A stretch of 64,000 nt of DNA from Tenodera sinensis (GCA_030765045.1 CM060963.1:102367354-102431353), one strand, 5' to 3'. Positions 35,208 to 49,205 are shown, counted from the stretch's first letter. The notes: a model not told the origin generated them from the sequence alone. Numbers and translations are program-made.

Positions 35208-37942
35208 GTCAGTTAGTCACGGTAAATAAGGATAAAGTCCTCTGGAGGGGAAAGTAATAGACTGAAATAAATATCCTTTTGGATTCTGCGTCATTACAAT
35301 ATAACAAATAAAAAAGTATCAGAAAGTTTTCCTCTATAGTCATTAGTTTTCCCACAAAACACGTGACTAACGGACAATTAGTGCTGGCGCTCTAAGGTCA
35401 TCATACGCGTACAGTGCTTGTGAGACTTAAGTCAGGATAGACTATCAGTCCGTTTCTGACTCCATGGCTAAAACACCAGCCCAAAGACAATGGGAATACA
35501 AACAACGTCTGAAGGAGCAAGGCAGTTATGCACAATGGAAGGAAAAAATACTGAAACAAACAAAACAAGGAAGAGAACACCTCAAAGCTGAATATAGGAG
35601 ATATAAGCAAGCACAGCGGGCAAGATACGAGATAAGAAACCAAGAAGGGATTGATAAGGATACTCCATCAAGATCAACCGCTTTCAAAAGCAAACGGTAT
35701 TTTGGAAAGTGCAGAAACGTGTTGAGGAAGCATTGCCGCAATCTCCACGCAAAAGAAAAGAAATGATTCGCAAGTTAGCAGTTGAAGAGGGATTACATGT
35801 TGTAAAGCCAAAGCATTCTGTCCCGGTATCAGGAAAACAACTATCAAAGGAACTTAAAAGTGCAATTATCAAGTTCTGTCAGGATGATTCAATATCTTAC
35901 CAAGCTCCTGGAAGAGATGATTTTATTGAAATCCATGTTGAGGGAGAAACAAAAGAAGTTCGCATTAGGTATCTAGTGGTAACATTAAAAGAAGCACATG
36001 CACTCTTTTTACAAGACCGAGAAGAAATGTCCGTGGGGTTGACAAAATTCGCTGAATTACGCCCGGCTCACGTGCGTCTTCAAAGTCAGATCCCACATAA
36101 TGTGTGCACATGCATTATACATGAAAATACAAAGTTTCTCCTCAAAGCATTGTGTAAAAATCACGTACTCACTGAGACTGAATTTCGTAAGTTCATAGCA
36201 CAAGTGGTTTGTGATCAGAAATTGAGTGAATGTGTGCAGGGAGAATGCTCCAAGTGCCCGGGATTGAGTGGAGCAGACATTTCGGGTGAACTCGCTAATT
36301 CTCCATGCGAGTGGAACTGTGGAGTTCACGTAGTGGAAGAATGGAAATAGAAGTTAAAAATGGGTCTGTAAAAGACTGCATTGAAGAACTGACCAATTGC
36401 CTGCCATGTTTCCTAAATCACGTTTATGTAAAAAGACAGCAATCCAGGCCTTTAAGAAGGCTCGGGAAAATGTTGCACTTAGTGAAGCTGTGATACAGAT
36501 CGACTTCTTTGAGAACTACACATGCAAGGAGCTGCCCACTGAAACAATACACAGATCTCAATGTTTACTGCTGTTGCCTGGTATAGGAAAGAAGATATTG
36601 GTGAAATTCAGAAACAATCTTTTGCTTTGGTGTCTGATTATGTATCGCATGACAAATATGCAGTTGATATTTGCTTAAGGAATATATTTTCGAAAATATT
36701 GGATATTGTTCCGAATCTTGAACTTGTGAAAGTGTTTTCTGATGGAGCTGCTTGTCATTTTAAGCAGAAAAACACATTGAGCCATGTGACATATCTTTCC
36801 GAAGTATTTGGAATCCAAATTGAATGGCACTTCTTCGAATCCTATCACGGAAAGGGGGCAGTAGATGCGATTGGAGGACAAGTGAAGAGGATGGCATGGA
36901 CAGCTGAGAAAGCAGGAAGCAGAATTCAGAGTGCTGAAGAATTTGTTAATACTGTTAGAAAGAAAACCGAAATATGTGTTCTTGAAGTTTCTCTGCCTGA
37001 AATTGAAGAAGCAAAAGAATTTCTTGACAAAAGATTTGAACGTATTTCACCTATGCCGTCCACTCAGTGGGTTCATTATGTGAAAGTATTAGGTTTAAAT
37101 GTTGTGGAATATGCTTTTCTTTCATGTGCGGAAAGTGTTAGAATGATACACAACTTTCGGAAATAAAAACAGTGTAGTGATATGCGCGTGTACTACGAGG
37201 CTACTGCATTTAGCGTTCCTGCACTATAAGGAGTCCAATCCAATAACTAGTGTGTTACAGGTATGTGCTGTGTGCTCTCATGTGTCGTCTTTGTTATGGT
37301 TTTGAGTCAGCTTTTTATACTTGCAATGATGTAACTGTGATAATTGAGAGCTGTCAGCATCTGTTTATTCTGTTTATGTTGCATGACTTTAATGCTTCTC
37401 CAAAGGATATGATTATTTTTAAACGATAAATACAATTACACACCTGTGTGTACTACATGTATGTAACGTATAATACATATCACTATGATTTACCATATGT
37501 TATACCATGTAAAACAAAGACAAGGTATTACAATTTTCGCAAGTGTCAGTTAGTCACAAATTCATGTCAGTTAGTCACGCTGACCTTTTGAATAAATATC
37601 TCCAGATGAGAATAAGATGCCAAACCTTTTTTCAGGTCATTTGAAAGCTTAGAAGTTTCTCTCTCAAGTGATTTTTCAGAACAAATCAAATAAGAAAACT
37701 TTCAGAGGAAACGGAGGACAAACGTTTGAAGTTGGACCTGCAGTTGACAAAATTGTCAGTCACGAAAAGTTTAGCACTCATTATTAAATAATTGTTTCAC
37801 TTTTTAAGGTTTTTATATTTCCTATCAAACCGCCAATATGTTCTCTGTCATCGCATGTCGTTAAAATAACATTTTTACACCTATATTGACCATTAGACAG
37901 ACATTTTAGGAAGAAAATGTAGTGTAAATGTCAGGTAGTCAC
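35208..37942 (+). mobile_element. DNA transposon of unidentified superfamily
   Basis: A broken transposase gene lies between copies of a 13-mer, GTCAGTTAGTCAC: 35208-35220, 37545-37557 and 37566-37578 exact, 37930-37942 with one mismatch, and 35363-35375 inverted with one mismatch. A shorter GTCAGTCAC is at 37755-37763. The inverted left copy and the right-most copy could be the two ends, extending to GTGACTAMCKGACAWTTA. No target duplication was established, so the true boundaries are uncertain by about 150 bp on the left. Confidence 0.65.
35464..37166 (+). pseudogene. Transposase-like gene with DDE-type core, frameshifted
   Basis: Coding pieces run through all three frames in order: 35464-35700 (start ATG 35464, basic helical N-terminus 'MAKTPAQRQWEYKQRLK'), about 35700-36340, 36335-36430, 36430-36560, and 36561-37166, stopping at 37166. 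At least four frameshifts disable it. Candidate catalytic acids are the Asp of 'IQIDFFENYTC' and the Asp of 'VFSDGAACHFK', followed by 'SYHGKGAVDAIGGQVKR', a motif with conserved His and Gly residues. A Cys pair set ('CVQGECSKCPG', about 36230) may be a small zinc-binding site. I know this arrangement only from unannotated arthropod and cnidarian proteins and cannot name the superfamily. The RNase H-like reading is inference. Confidence 0.7.
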
Positions 37943-39170
37943 ATGCGGAATTACCCTATTACAGAATAGAATTCAACCTAAACTGGAATTTATCATTGAA
38001 CAGAACAGGAGGGTACATGCAATTTAGACCAACTATGTCCAAGAATCGTTCTAAGACTAAGTATTCTGCGTCTTTTAATCTCATCCACAAAGATCCACAA
38101 TGGAATTTGCGGTAATTATGTGGGTATAGCAAAGCCTATTTGGTGTCAAGGTTCAGATCTATTAGGTAGCATGTTGCAATAGCCAAGCTACTATTTATTA
38201 ACGTGAGCACTGTTTATAAGTATATAGATCGGTTTGCAGTTGCGAGACAGGAGGAGGTGAAAGTACAACTCTGAACATATGACAGAACTCGATAGCAATC
38301 GTTCACATGGTTATTACTAAGCACTTAGAGATAATCTAGAATATTATGCTCTCTTTTGCACTTGATTGTATACACTGCTCATGAATGGATATTACAAAGG
38401 CCTTACGTGCGAGATACAGATATCATCAGTAACGGCTCGTGAGTGTACATTTGAGTGTTCGCCAAATTTTAGCTAGATAGTCCTGAAAATGTGAAACAAC
38501 GTCTGCTGCATTTAAGCATAATTATGAGCAAACAGTACTGCCGTAGTTAATGGCAGCAAAAATCAGTAATTAAATTGATGATAGTATATAAGAGAAACCA
38601 AAGTACGAAGCAAGAGGGCAGGGTCAAATATTTAACTGAGAAATACGTCATTGGCAATTCATTTTGAGAGAAAGCATTAGTAAACGCTGTCAGGTAGTGA
38701 ACATTAGCCGTGCGGGTTCTGGGAAACTTGTTACGATGGTTAACAACAGTTGTTCGTGAATTTGAAAGGAAGTCAGACGTAGTTACTGTAATTCACGTGC
38801 CATTTTACGAGTGTTTAAATTTTGTTGTAGAATTTATCTCAACTATCTTAGTCAAAACAATTTAGCGGCTAAGGCTATTGAACTTGTCGGGTAAACCTGC
38901 AATTTAGCGCAGCTTAAGCTTCGTATTCTTATAACAAAAGTGGACATTATTCTATTAAAAGTAACCGAAGGTAACATATCGATCGTTTTATTTGAAAAGT
39001 TTTAACAGATAGAAGTAATTCAGAAATTTAAATGGGTGTTGTCTTTATAAGTGTGTTTAAAGTTAAGACTGCAACAGCTGAGGGGAAAAACTTGTCATCA
39101 TCAACAACCAAAGTGGAAAATACGATATCAAAATTAACACACGAGAAGAATGGCTTCAACAGCTACAAAT
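37943..39170. other. Unassigned sequence
   Basis: AT-rich, no recognised element or domain. Confidence 0.45.
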
Positions 39171-39176
39171 ACAGTC

Positions 39177-39433
<257 letters not shown>

Positions 39434-39499
39434 AATGCATAACTTATGTGACGAAAGAAATGTAGTTTGTTCATGAAATGAAATTATTTTGTTGTTCAA

Positions 39500-39705
39500 C
39501 GACGCTGTCAGTTGCCAGGACCACATCAGCCTCGCTGGTGTGCCGGAATTTTGTCCCGCGGGAGTTCTTTTACATGCCAGTAAATCTACTGACATGGAGC
39601 TGTCGTTTTTGAGCTTACTTAAATACCATCGGTCCGGGCTGGATTTGAACCCGTGATCTTGGGACAAGTAGGCCAGTGTAACCAACTGAGCCACCCAGAC
39701 CGACG
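39500..39705 (-). repeat. tRNA-derived SINE, well-preserved head
   Basis: Minus strand from about 39703: 'tcggtctgggtggctcagtt' (A box), then 'cacgggttcaaatcc' (B box) and 'cggaccga', which can pair with the start as an acceptor stem. The body extends left to about 39500 and abuts the AAT repeat at 39433, which may be its expanded tail. Because a body and tail are attached, I read it as a SINE and not a tRNA gene. Confidence 0.75.
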
Positions 39706-40945
39706 TGTGTGTTCATGATTTACGTAGAAAGTGTTAGGGAAAGATGGAAGTACTGTATAAATTAGATTGTAGTGAGATTACATATTATTACGGCTTGGAG
39801 AAACCGGGGAAGCTGCCACGTAAACTTGAAGTGTTGGTATGGAATTAGAGCGCGAGAAAAGCTTCGTGCGCTAATGTACTCCCCAAGTGCACACGAGCCG
39901 TATATGTTTGGCCCCAATAAGGTAATTAGGTCATATCAATTGGGCATTCGCAGAAGCTCCTTACAGCGTGCCCAATTTTGTCACGTGTTTCATCGCATTG
40001 AGGAGCAGCATGGCAGATTTAAATACCGCTAATTTTAAATTGCCAAGCATTCTAAGCCAAATTAACCAAACTATCCGCAAGATGCTCTTATGCAACAGCC
40101 GCCACTGGCTGTCATTGAGTCCAGATTGGGTCATCACATTTGCATTATAATAGACAAAGTGTTTTGGACGAGTCGTATGAGTCATATAATCTGAAACTAA
40201 AACATCGGCTTATCCTAAAACCAGTTAACCGTTACAACGCAGTTTTTAAGCATTCGTAAACTTCAAATGTTAGGAAAATAGACTTTAGTTCATGAAGCAT
40301 AAACATGTTGAGCAAGACTGTTCAGGTGGGAAGTCTTGGATTAAAATTATATGTATTAGCAAATGTAACAGTTCTTGCATATCCAGCATTGGATATCCAA
40401 ATTACACAGGACAAAATTCATAGAAATAAAAACACATTGTAGAGGACGACGGCTTAGCAACAAATTATCTAAATAAATGGCACAGGAAGGCGATTGCACA
40501 GCTAACGCCATCTGCGTAGCTTTACAGTGACTTCATGCATTAAAAAGTAAAAGAGAAAAAAATTCGGTGTTCAGTTAGATTTACTCCAATTTTTCCCGAT
40601 ATGGAATTCCTGAAAAGGTAGTATATTTTCTACTGGTGGCCTTCGCAAAGGACAAATATTCACCGGCCCCTTCTTATCCTTTGCTATCTTTTCAGAATAT
40701 GATTATGAAATGTTCCTATCACACAATTTGTGCATCAGACTGCCTATTCAACGATTCAGTTTTCCCATCTTACCTGTCATACGATATTATCAATAAGCTG
40801 TAGTTATATATATTTCACAAACAAAAATTGTGACATCTGTCTGACATTGCAGGTGACCATGAAGATCCAGAATACAAAGATATGACAAAGTCAATTTTAA
40901 GAAGAAAAAAAAAAAAAGATTCAAATTAAGATTCAAAATATCACA
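39706..40945. other. Unassigned sequence
   Basis: No recognised element. ORFs up to 86 codons lack motifs. Confidence 0.45.
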
Positions 40946-40950
40946 AGTGA

Positions 40951-41340
40951 TTATTTAAAATATATAAAGAGTCTTTTAGGACATGTAAACATATATTTAC
41001 AATTTCGGACCATTGCACACCCAGTGCTTTGAGGCAGGTAGGTACTTGTGAATTTAAAACATGTTCCGCGGGCACCAAAGAGTAGTCCTGTTACCTCCCA
41101 TGCATTTTCAGGTACATTATATCTCTCACTAAGGTGAGAAATGCATGGTTGGTAGATGGCTTCCTTTTCCTCGTTCACCTGTGTCGCCTGCTGTAAATAT
41201 TGCTCCATTCTAACTGTTGGATCAAGAATGAGACCCTTTCCTGCATCCCTCTTGATGGCTACGATATCTGCTCTTCAATGGCTACCATCCTCAGACAGGC
41301 AATGGACCTCTTCATAGACCTGCCAATTCGCTCTACGAAG
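40951..41340 (-). pseudogene. LINE C-terminal endonuclease-region fragment
   Basis: Read on the minus strand: 'GLILDPTVRMEQYLQQ' (about 41250-41200), then 'EKEAIYQPCISHLSERY' and 'WEVTGLLFGARGT'. The D-P-T/R-x-E, K-x-x-I-Y and G-L-x-x-G-A-R-G-T pattern is that of the C-terminal restriction-like endonuclease region of R4/Dong-type non-LTR retrotransposons. The open frame covers 40951-41208; upstream sequence is shifted. No RT motif is nearby. Confidence 0.7.
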
Positions 41341-42485
41341 GGTTGTAGAAATTGATGAACACATTATTGGCTCATATTATTTTCGGTAAACCACAAGCCA
41401 AGGATTCGTGTTTCAAATCCTGAATATGGCATTGAGTTTCTCAGTCTGATTTTGCCTTTCTAGCTTACACTAGCATGTGTGCAGAAAAACAATTAGTAAT
41501 AATTAAAATAAGTTTTAATATTTTTGTCAACATTTTAGTACAGTTACAATATTCGGGATTAAAAATAATAATCAGCATGTAATAGATTTAGTCCGATTTA
41601 GAAACCAAAACCAAAGTTTGACCTATTTATTATGTATCCTGTAATTCTAATGCTGTTCCACGACTATTCCTAGTTTCTGCTCTATCGATTCTCGTATGTT
41701 CAGTCGAATAACAACTGGTTCTAGTTTAGAAAAGCTCAAAATCTCGTACACGAGACAAAGTGATACACAATTTGTTGTCGTTTTTGGGAGTTACCTTTTA
41801 AAGGTTATACGATATATACTTTCTGCATCATTGTGCCAAGGCCAAGATAACACTAAAATAACAATTTCGCCGTTAAAGGCACAACTATCGATTCTCATAT
41901 AATAATCGAATAATAAACACATGATTAAAGTGTCAGACGCCAGAGTCCATACACAACATGCAGCGTAGGATGTTAAACACATTTTATAAATGATTAGTTT
42001 AGACCTATAATCGATATATATGTAAATAGTTGAATGAAACTGGAGTATTATAGGAATTTGTGCTCGTGGCATAACATAATATTATAAACCCAAGAGAAGC
42101 TAAAGATTGACCAGTTAGTATTTCGAAGCGCGGAGTTAAACTGTGGAAAATTGTTTAAAAATAGCGAATTTTTTAGATAAACTGGCAAGTGATTTTTATG
42201 TACAAAGTATGTTTAACAGTTACTTAGCTTTCTGACAAGTTTTTTTCATAGCTTCTCAGTAACACAAAATTTCAAGGCAATGAACTGATTTCAAATAGAA
42301 CTGAAAAAAGAGATGGTATATCTGTATTACTTATGCCATATCTCAAACTTATTGTATTTGATTATTGTATTGTATTTGATCAAAATTTATCTAGTAATTC
42401 GCGGAAAAATCTAAGTTGAAAATTTACTATCAAAATATTACCTATTTCCGACTGTTACTTTAGATTATCACTCTTCTGAGGTGAA
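41341..42485. other. Unassigned sequence
   Basis: AT-rich; opposed ORFs at 41696-42072 have no motif. No repeat recognised. Confidence 0.45.
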
Positions 42486-42489
42486 AATT

Positions 42490-43480
<991 letters not shown>

Positions 43481-43489
43481 GTTCAGCAT

Positions 43490-44055
43490 TTACGAAATAT
43501 TGCTTCAAGTTTCAACTGTTCTTTAATTGGATTCGTTATTCTTTTTTGGTTTCTTTTTTCCCTCTTTTCATCGCAAGCGCTTGTTACTACGATAGAAACA
43601 CTTGAATGCGATTTTTGCAAGATATAACCAGTTACAGTTACAGTAAATTATGAATGCAAAAATGCTATTAAATATATATTTTGGAAGCTGTCCATCAGCG
43701 CTTTGAATGTTGGAGGCGTTGCCATTGAACCAAATAGATTTCATTTTCAGGCTTAATTTGTATTTATTATATGTTTTAATGTTGTTTTCAGATGTTCCTA
43801 CTTTTCGTTTACCTTTATGTTCCAAGATCTTTCATAATGCCTTGTAAAAAACGAACTAGCTTTAATTTTTACCATAGGGGGCCCTAATGACCTAGGTGTC
43901 GACGGGCCCTTCAATACTCACTCACTTTTACTATCGAAATCCTTTGCTTTGAAAACGATTGACGAGATTGGAGAATCTCTTAGCTAATATCGTAGTATAT
44001 TTGGTGATATTAAAAATACGTAGTACAAAGTAACTCAGTGATAGTGTTATGTTTA
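43490..44055. other. Unassigned sequence
   Basis: No recognised gene. 'cctaatgacctaggtgtcga' at 43883-43902 is locally GC-rich and could be the end of a SINE, but no boxes were found. Confidence 0.4.
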
Positions 44056-44059
44056 TCTC

Positions 44060-44275
44060 TCAGCCATGCAAAGATAAGCGACTAGCTTAAAAACGGCTAA
44101 CACTTAAAGCTTATTTATTACCATATTCACCTGGCTTCTAGAAAAATTAATAATAATTTTTGCAATGTTTATCTCAATTAACATGGAATAGAGAGGAATA
44201 AGCGTCTTTAAGAATAGTTTGTACAAGAGTAGAGAAAGTCATGTGAGTGCAACACATCAGATTGTTAAGCTAGGC
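44060..44275 (+). repeat. Family E right-end fragment
   Basis: Forward match to the last ~200 bp of family E, ending 'gagaaagtcatgtgagtgc', 'aacacatcagatt'. A matching reverse left-end fragment is at 44925-45010. Confidence 0.75.
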
Positions 44276-44924
44276 TGCTCACACTCGCATGAACACAAAC
44301 CTTTCTCTTAAAGTGCTTATCTTGCGTTCAGGGGACCTAAATAGTATATTGCGTACTATGAATTGTAAGTGATATGAGATCGAAAACGCATTTTGGGAAT
44401 ACGAGGTCCGCAGGGGCCCATTCGAGATCTGATAAGTAACTTACAATTCGTGGTTAGCCAATTACTTTTTGCAATACTCGAAAAAACCGTAAAAAACTAT
44501 AATAAATAAAAAATGCTGTTCCATATTTTATTCGACTTAAGGAAAAAATAAATTCCCAATGTGCACTAATGAAACGCTGCATCTGTTTTCTCAGATATGC
44601 CTTATAATTTGTATATTTCACGTGAAAATCCAGGTCCCACCTCAAGATGTACTGAAGAAATAAAAATAATTGAATCGCTGCTTAATGTTAACAACATGTT
44701 CAAGTTAACATTAATATTTCAATTAATAAATAATTCACACGTTTGTATATTTTGCTAAGGATACATTAGGTTAGCATGCTGTTGGGTGTGATGCCATTTT
44801 CCGTTGTTACCGTGAATATTAAAGCCTTGTTGCCATGGGAATTGATAAATGAAGTATAAATTCAGCTTACACTACCAAATATGTGTTAGCAATGATTACT
44901 TTACATATCAAGTATTGCAAAAAA

Positions 44925-45010
44925 TATTTTTCCGATGGAATCTGAACATTAAATTTTTGGCTGGAATCAATACTTCCCCTACTTATGTAAGTATATAAGA
45001 AATTAAAAAT
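44925..45010 (-). repeat. Family E left-end fragment (reverse)
   Basis: 'gaatcaatacttcccctact' and neighbours match the family E left end in reverse, degenerate at the tip ('aagaaattaaaaata'). 44276-44924 between this and the previous fragment is unassigned. Confidence 0.6.
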
Positions 45011-45114
45011 ACCACATTCAAATTATGAAACGAAATTGAGTTCTTAGAGGCTTTCTCTGTTGTAACAAGCCAACTTTTCTTTCAATGGCTTCTGATGAGC
45101 ATTATATTCCAGAG

Positions 45115-45275
45115 TGAGACAAAGACAAATGAAGAAAACGGGATTCGAGCCCGGACGTGAAATTGGGCGATGAAGGCGTGGGAATCCAGATCGGCTCTGT
45201 AGCACTTCCGCCACTCTGGCAAGTCTATTTCCCCGGAGAGTGTTATGACCTCTACAGTGCGAAGCAGCATTGTTC
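45115..45275 (-). repeat. tRNA-derived SINE head
   Basis: On the minus strand an A-box region near 45220 ('ccagagtggcggaagtgcta') and a B box 'cgggctcgaatcccg' at 45148-45162. The ORF at 45082-45303 crosses it and is incidental. Confidence 0.55.
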
Positions 45276-45564
45276 TAAGGGCAAGCGAAGATATCGGTAA
45301 CAAGAAATTTAAATGAAAACGTGATATCGACGAATGGAATGAAAAAGAAGCAGGCTATTTCCTGCAGATGCCCCGTATGATTGGAAAGGTCATTGCAACT
45401 CACAGGTCAGATGTAGCAGGGTAACAGCATAGAGGTGTCTTAAGAAAACAATGACACGAAGAATAAGAAAAGCTTAGGGGAAATTGGGGCGAGATGCTAG
45501 CAGTTCCTACAGATGCAATGGAAGAATGAGAGAAACGTTCATATGCTCAGTGACAACAGAGCAA

Positions 45565-45640
45565 GTTGGCTACGCAGAAATGTATGAGGCTCGCTTTCAG
45601 ATGGTCTGGGGTTCGATTCCCCACTCTGACTTTGAGTTCT
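45565..45640 (+). repeat. tRNA-like SINE head
   Basis: On plus, 'ctacgcagaaatgtatgagg' and then a strong B box 'ggggttcgattcccca', followed by a T-rich body. It is opposite in orientation to the neighbour at 45115-45275. Confidence 0.55.
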
Positions 45641-47235
45641 TCGTGTTCTTCCCTAGTCAGTAGGCAAATAGTAGGGTGGTTTCTTATCTATAACAATTTT
45701 CTTTCCATCATTTCCCTTTCATTTCGTTTTCTTCTCGTGTTTTAGGTATCCTGTAGGTTTCGCGGCGTTTGTCGGTGCCGGACAGATGGTGTGGATGTTT
45801 CTCAAAGGGCTCCTTTGTCAAGGGGCTGTTCATCGCTCTTTCTAGGTAGTTACAACACTGGGAGTCTGAATCGCTTTAAAGCCAATTATATAAATATAAT
45901 TTGCGGCAACAAAATTAATTTTTGGGAGATGGTGCGATTTCATAACCTTAAATTAACATTGCACCCTCCTATGTTACGTACTTTTAAGGCCTAGGCTGAT
46001 AGCATTTTCACACCCTTAAGCTTAACAGTATTTTGATTAATACAGATATAAATATAATCAAAGCTACTTGTTGATATTTACCACCTCAATAATATTACGT
46101 AGAGAGTCAATGAGTACATGCTCCGCGAGATAAACGGAGTAGGCCGTGCTCAAATCAATAATTACCCATAGTAATTCTGGAGGGTAACTTGGACGAGTGT
46201 ATTGATTCTGAAATTGAAGAAATACCTGAAAAATCTAAAAAAAGATACGAAAGATGTTATAGTTAATATGTGCTAATTAAGTTCAACCATCAAGACATCA
46301 TAGAAAGATTAATGTTACGTTTCAAGGTTAGTATTTTACATTTTATTCATACGCCTACTACATGAAATGATCAGCTGTCAGCCGTCACTAAATTTTGTGT
46401 CTGCCATTGAAGGAAAGTAAAAATGGATGTAAATACCTTTCAGATAGCTCAAAATGTTACAGGGACAAGTTCATGGAAAATTCCATGGAGGTGTGCAACA
46501 TTAGGAAACCCATATGCACAAATTGGAGGAGAAGAAATCGAATAGAACAATTGGTCATTAAGAACCTCGTGAGACGACTGTTTTAAAATACAGATATTTT
46601 TGAGCGTCTCTTTTCATTTTATGTAGGACTAAGCTTTTACATGAATCATTATGCAGTCACCAAATTCAACCTACCGCGTTTCATTACAAAGCCCAATAAG
46701 GACTTGACCGTCCTTTGTTACCTAATGAGAGTGAAGCAGGGAGGGGGAGTTAGATGTCGCCACCTGTAATCTCTCCTGGCGGTGTGAAAAGATGTTTTAT
46801 GATATTTACCAAGAGCTCGGTGTATAATCAGGTCTGTTGGACTGGAGAACAAACAAGGCCACGTTGTGTACAGACCAGATATGAGAGGAGTACATAGGTA
46901 AGTAAGTACAGGGGCGGGAGGGAGGGGGAGAGGCCAGGGATTTCAGCCAGGGGTAGCCAACCTTTAATGCGACGTAATATACTCTGTCTATGCATGCTGA
47001 AGGTTTTGGAAAATTGTATTTTGCTTCTGCACAATTGATGTGGTAGCCTCTTGGTAAATATTGTAACAAACTGATAATTCGACGAATCCCACTCCTGACA
47101 CCAGTGTGGCAAAACGACAAAATCAGTCCAGTTACTTTCTTTCTCGTTTTATTTTCCTCACAAGACAAATTTTAGTGCAAGACAAATTTAATATGGAATT
47201 TATGATAAAAATAAGTTGAAAAGCACATGTAAATC
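45641..47235. other. Unassigned; possible lone hAT terminus at 46950
   Basis: 'ccaggggtagccaacctttaa' at 46949-46969 resembles a hAT TIR (CAGGGGTRGCCAACC), but I found no partner terminus or target duplication. The 120-codon minus ORF at 46806-47168 has no recognised domain. The rest is unassigned. Confidence 0.4.
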
Positions 47236-47239
47236 ATAG

Positions 47240-47880
47240 GGTCTTACAGTAAATTTACAAAAAACAGAATGCTTGGCAATAAATATCAATGAAAAGATAC
47301 TTTAATATTAGAAGAAGGAATACAAATAAAGCAAGTGACACAAACGAAATATTTGGGAACAGTATAACATCGAACGTATACCCAAAGAGAACAAGTCATA
47401 GGATTGAACTGAGCCGGAAAGTAATATCATTGTTAAATGCTATATGATGGGATAAGCATAAGCATATTTGGGAAAATACCAAAAAAACATTGCTATAACA
47501 TTGATGGAATATTTTGCAATATATGGAAGTGAGGTATGGACAATCAACAGTTACTACAGGAGTAGACTAAGGGCTCTAGAAATGGAAGTTCCAAAAAGTC
47601 AAAATTAGAACATATCACAAATAAGAAAATTAGAAACATAATGGAGGGAAAAAAAGCATAATTGAAAGAATTGAGAAGAAGAAATTAAAGTGCTTAAGAC
47701 ATAGGAAGATGAGCCATGGCCGAAACATTATATCAATGGCAACCAACCAGAAAAAGGAAAAGAAGGCGACCAAAGTTAACATCAAAAAGAAGCATATTGA
47801 CAGTAAAACAAGCAAGAGATTTAAGCATTGAAGATGCTTTGGAAGCTTGGCAAGACGGCAGCCGAAGACAGAGTTTTTCC
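47240..47880 (+). pseudogene. LINE C-terminal remnant
   Basis: Decayed coding pieces in the order expected after an RT domain: 'TECLAINI' (47267), 'QTKYLGT' (47342), 'IYGSEVWTI' (47519), then basic 'KRKRRRPKL' and 'LSIEDALEAWQD' near the 3' end. YLG and YGSExW are typical of the region downstream of RT in insect RTE/Jockey-like LINEs. Many stops and frameshifts. Confidence 0.7.
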
Positions 47881-47892
47881 TCTAACTGAATA

Positions 47893-48040
47893 CACAAATA
47901 CACGCGTATCTTTTACTGACGTTAACACAACCTTTAGCATTTCATGATATTACAACTTACAACTGTTTTCTTCTCGTAACCTTGAGTCACTCCTTTCATC
48001 GTCTTTCTGTCTCTCAAACGATGTACTCACTCACCTCCAG
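47893..48040 (-). repeat. LTR fragment (same family as the solo LTRs)
   Basis: Reverse complement matches the downstream half of solo LTR copy 1: 'gagagacagaaagac', 'gaaaggagtgactcaag', 'ttacgagaagaaaacagttg', 'tgttaacgtcag'. It directly follows the LINE remnant. No boundary or target duplication seen. 48041-49015 beyond it is unassigned. Confidence 0.7.
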
Positions 48041-49019
48041 AGGTTTGCGTCAGTGTTTAGTTAGTGGAGGTAATGATAAGACAGTATTATACAAACAATA
48101 CAAAGTATACCTATCCTACAATAAGTTATCTGCATAACGACTGGCACAAAATTTAATGGCGGGTGGCTAAACACAAAATCCAATCACAGATATGTCACGC
48201 CTTGCGGTGTTGTTTAGTTGAACACGCTGTGAAATCATGCTATAAAGTCGGTGATGCACCCACGAAATTTATTTGTACAACAGGAAAGCAGTAAGTTAAC
48301 AGCCGCCACTAAATATTGTACCTGCTATAGTTTTTCCCACACATACAAAAATGTATGAATATGCTAAAAAATTTGTGAACGTTTCTGTATAATTTGCAGT
48401 TCAGCCCACTTAGCGCTTTAAAAATGTTTTAAGAGTAATGAAATGAATTTTTAGCCGTTTTATATTTACACATTGTTGTGTAAACTAATAGGAACCAAAC
48501 TTAAACGTAAATTGTTGTTGCGTCCATTGGTTAGATGAAGGATAGGGATGCCACTTGTTAAGCAAAGTTTCTGCTCTGAGTCCTTTCATTTTCCTTTTAT
48601 CCATGTTCAATTTTCCAGTTTTCTCTCATTTTTAAAATTGAGCTTCTCCCACAGAGAGAAAATCCAGTAGTTGGTTAGTTGCACTATATTAGGGTTGTCA
48701 TAAAGACGCAGCCTAAAAATGAATCTGTAGAAAAAGGCTATTTTAAACATTAAAAATAAAGGATATAATGTGCAAATTTGATATTTTCCAAAATGTGCTT
48801 CAAAATATATGTAATTGAACTTATGAATAAATGGAGATAGATTTTGTCCACAGCCCCTTTTTAGGATTTTTATACGTCATTTTTTGTTAGTTTTCCACTT
48901 TGCAGGATAAAATGCCTATTTTTATATTCTTATCCTCTATACGAGAGCTTCCAAAACGATGATTTGAAACATTGATATTAAAAACATCAGTAGAGAAACT
49001 ATAGAGGTTTTGGTTCAAT

Positions 49020-49205
49020 TTCGCCAGTTCATATCATCCCCTTCTTCACTCTCATACCTGATGCTTGGCTGACCAACCGCTTCTAGGTCTTCACTCTCTC
49101 CGGTCCATAGGTTCCTGTGCTCCCCGACAGGCGTCTGACCATAGGCACAGGCTTGTAAGTCCTAGGAGGTGTAAGTCCTACATAAGGGGAGGATACTCAG
49201 GTATA
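49020..49205 (+). repeat. SINE family B fragment
   Basis: Reverse complement of part of 51110-51300. Shared blocks are the 'gatgcttggctgac' region, 'aggttcctgtgctccccgac', and 'gcttgtaagtcctaggag'. The tRNA-like head is missing. Confidence 0.6.

Noticed and set aside
35526..35872. Minus-strand ORFs opposite the unknown transposase
   Set aside because: Shadows of the plus-strand coding sequence, with no independent motif.
39628..39703. Functional tRNA gene on minus strand
   Set aside because: Both promoter boxes and an acceptor-like pairing are present, but a SINE body is attached and similar heads recur in the window.
46949..46969. hAT element starting at CAGGGGTAGCCAACC
   Set aside because: Only one terminus found; no partner end, target duplication or transposase sequence nearby.
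46806..47168. 120-codon minus ORF as a host gene
   Set aside because: No recognisable domain, overlaps a second frame with equal openness, and includes a hAT-like terminus sequence.
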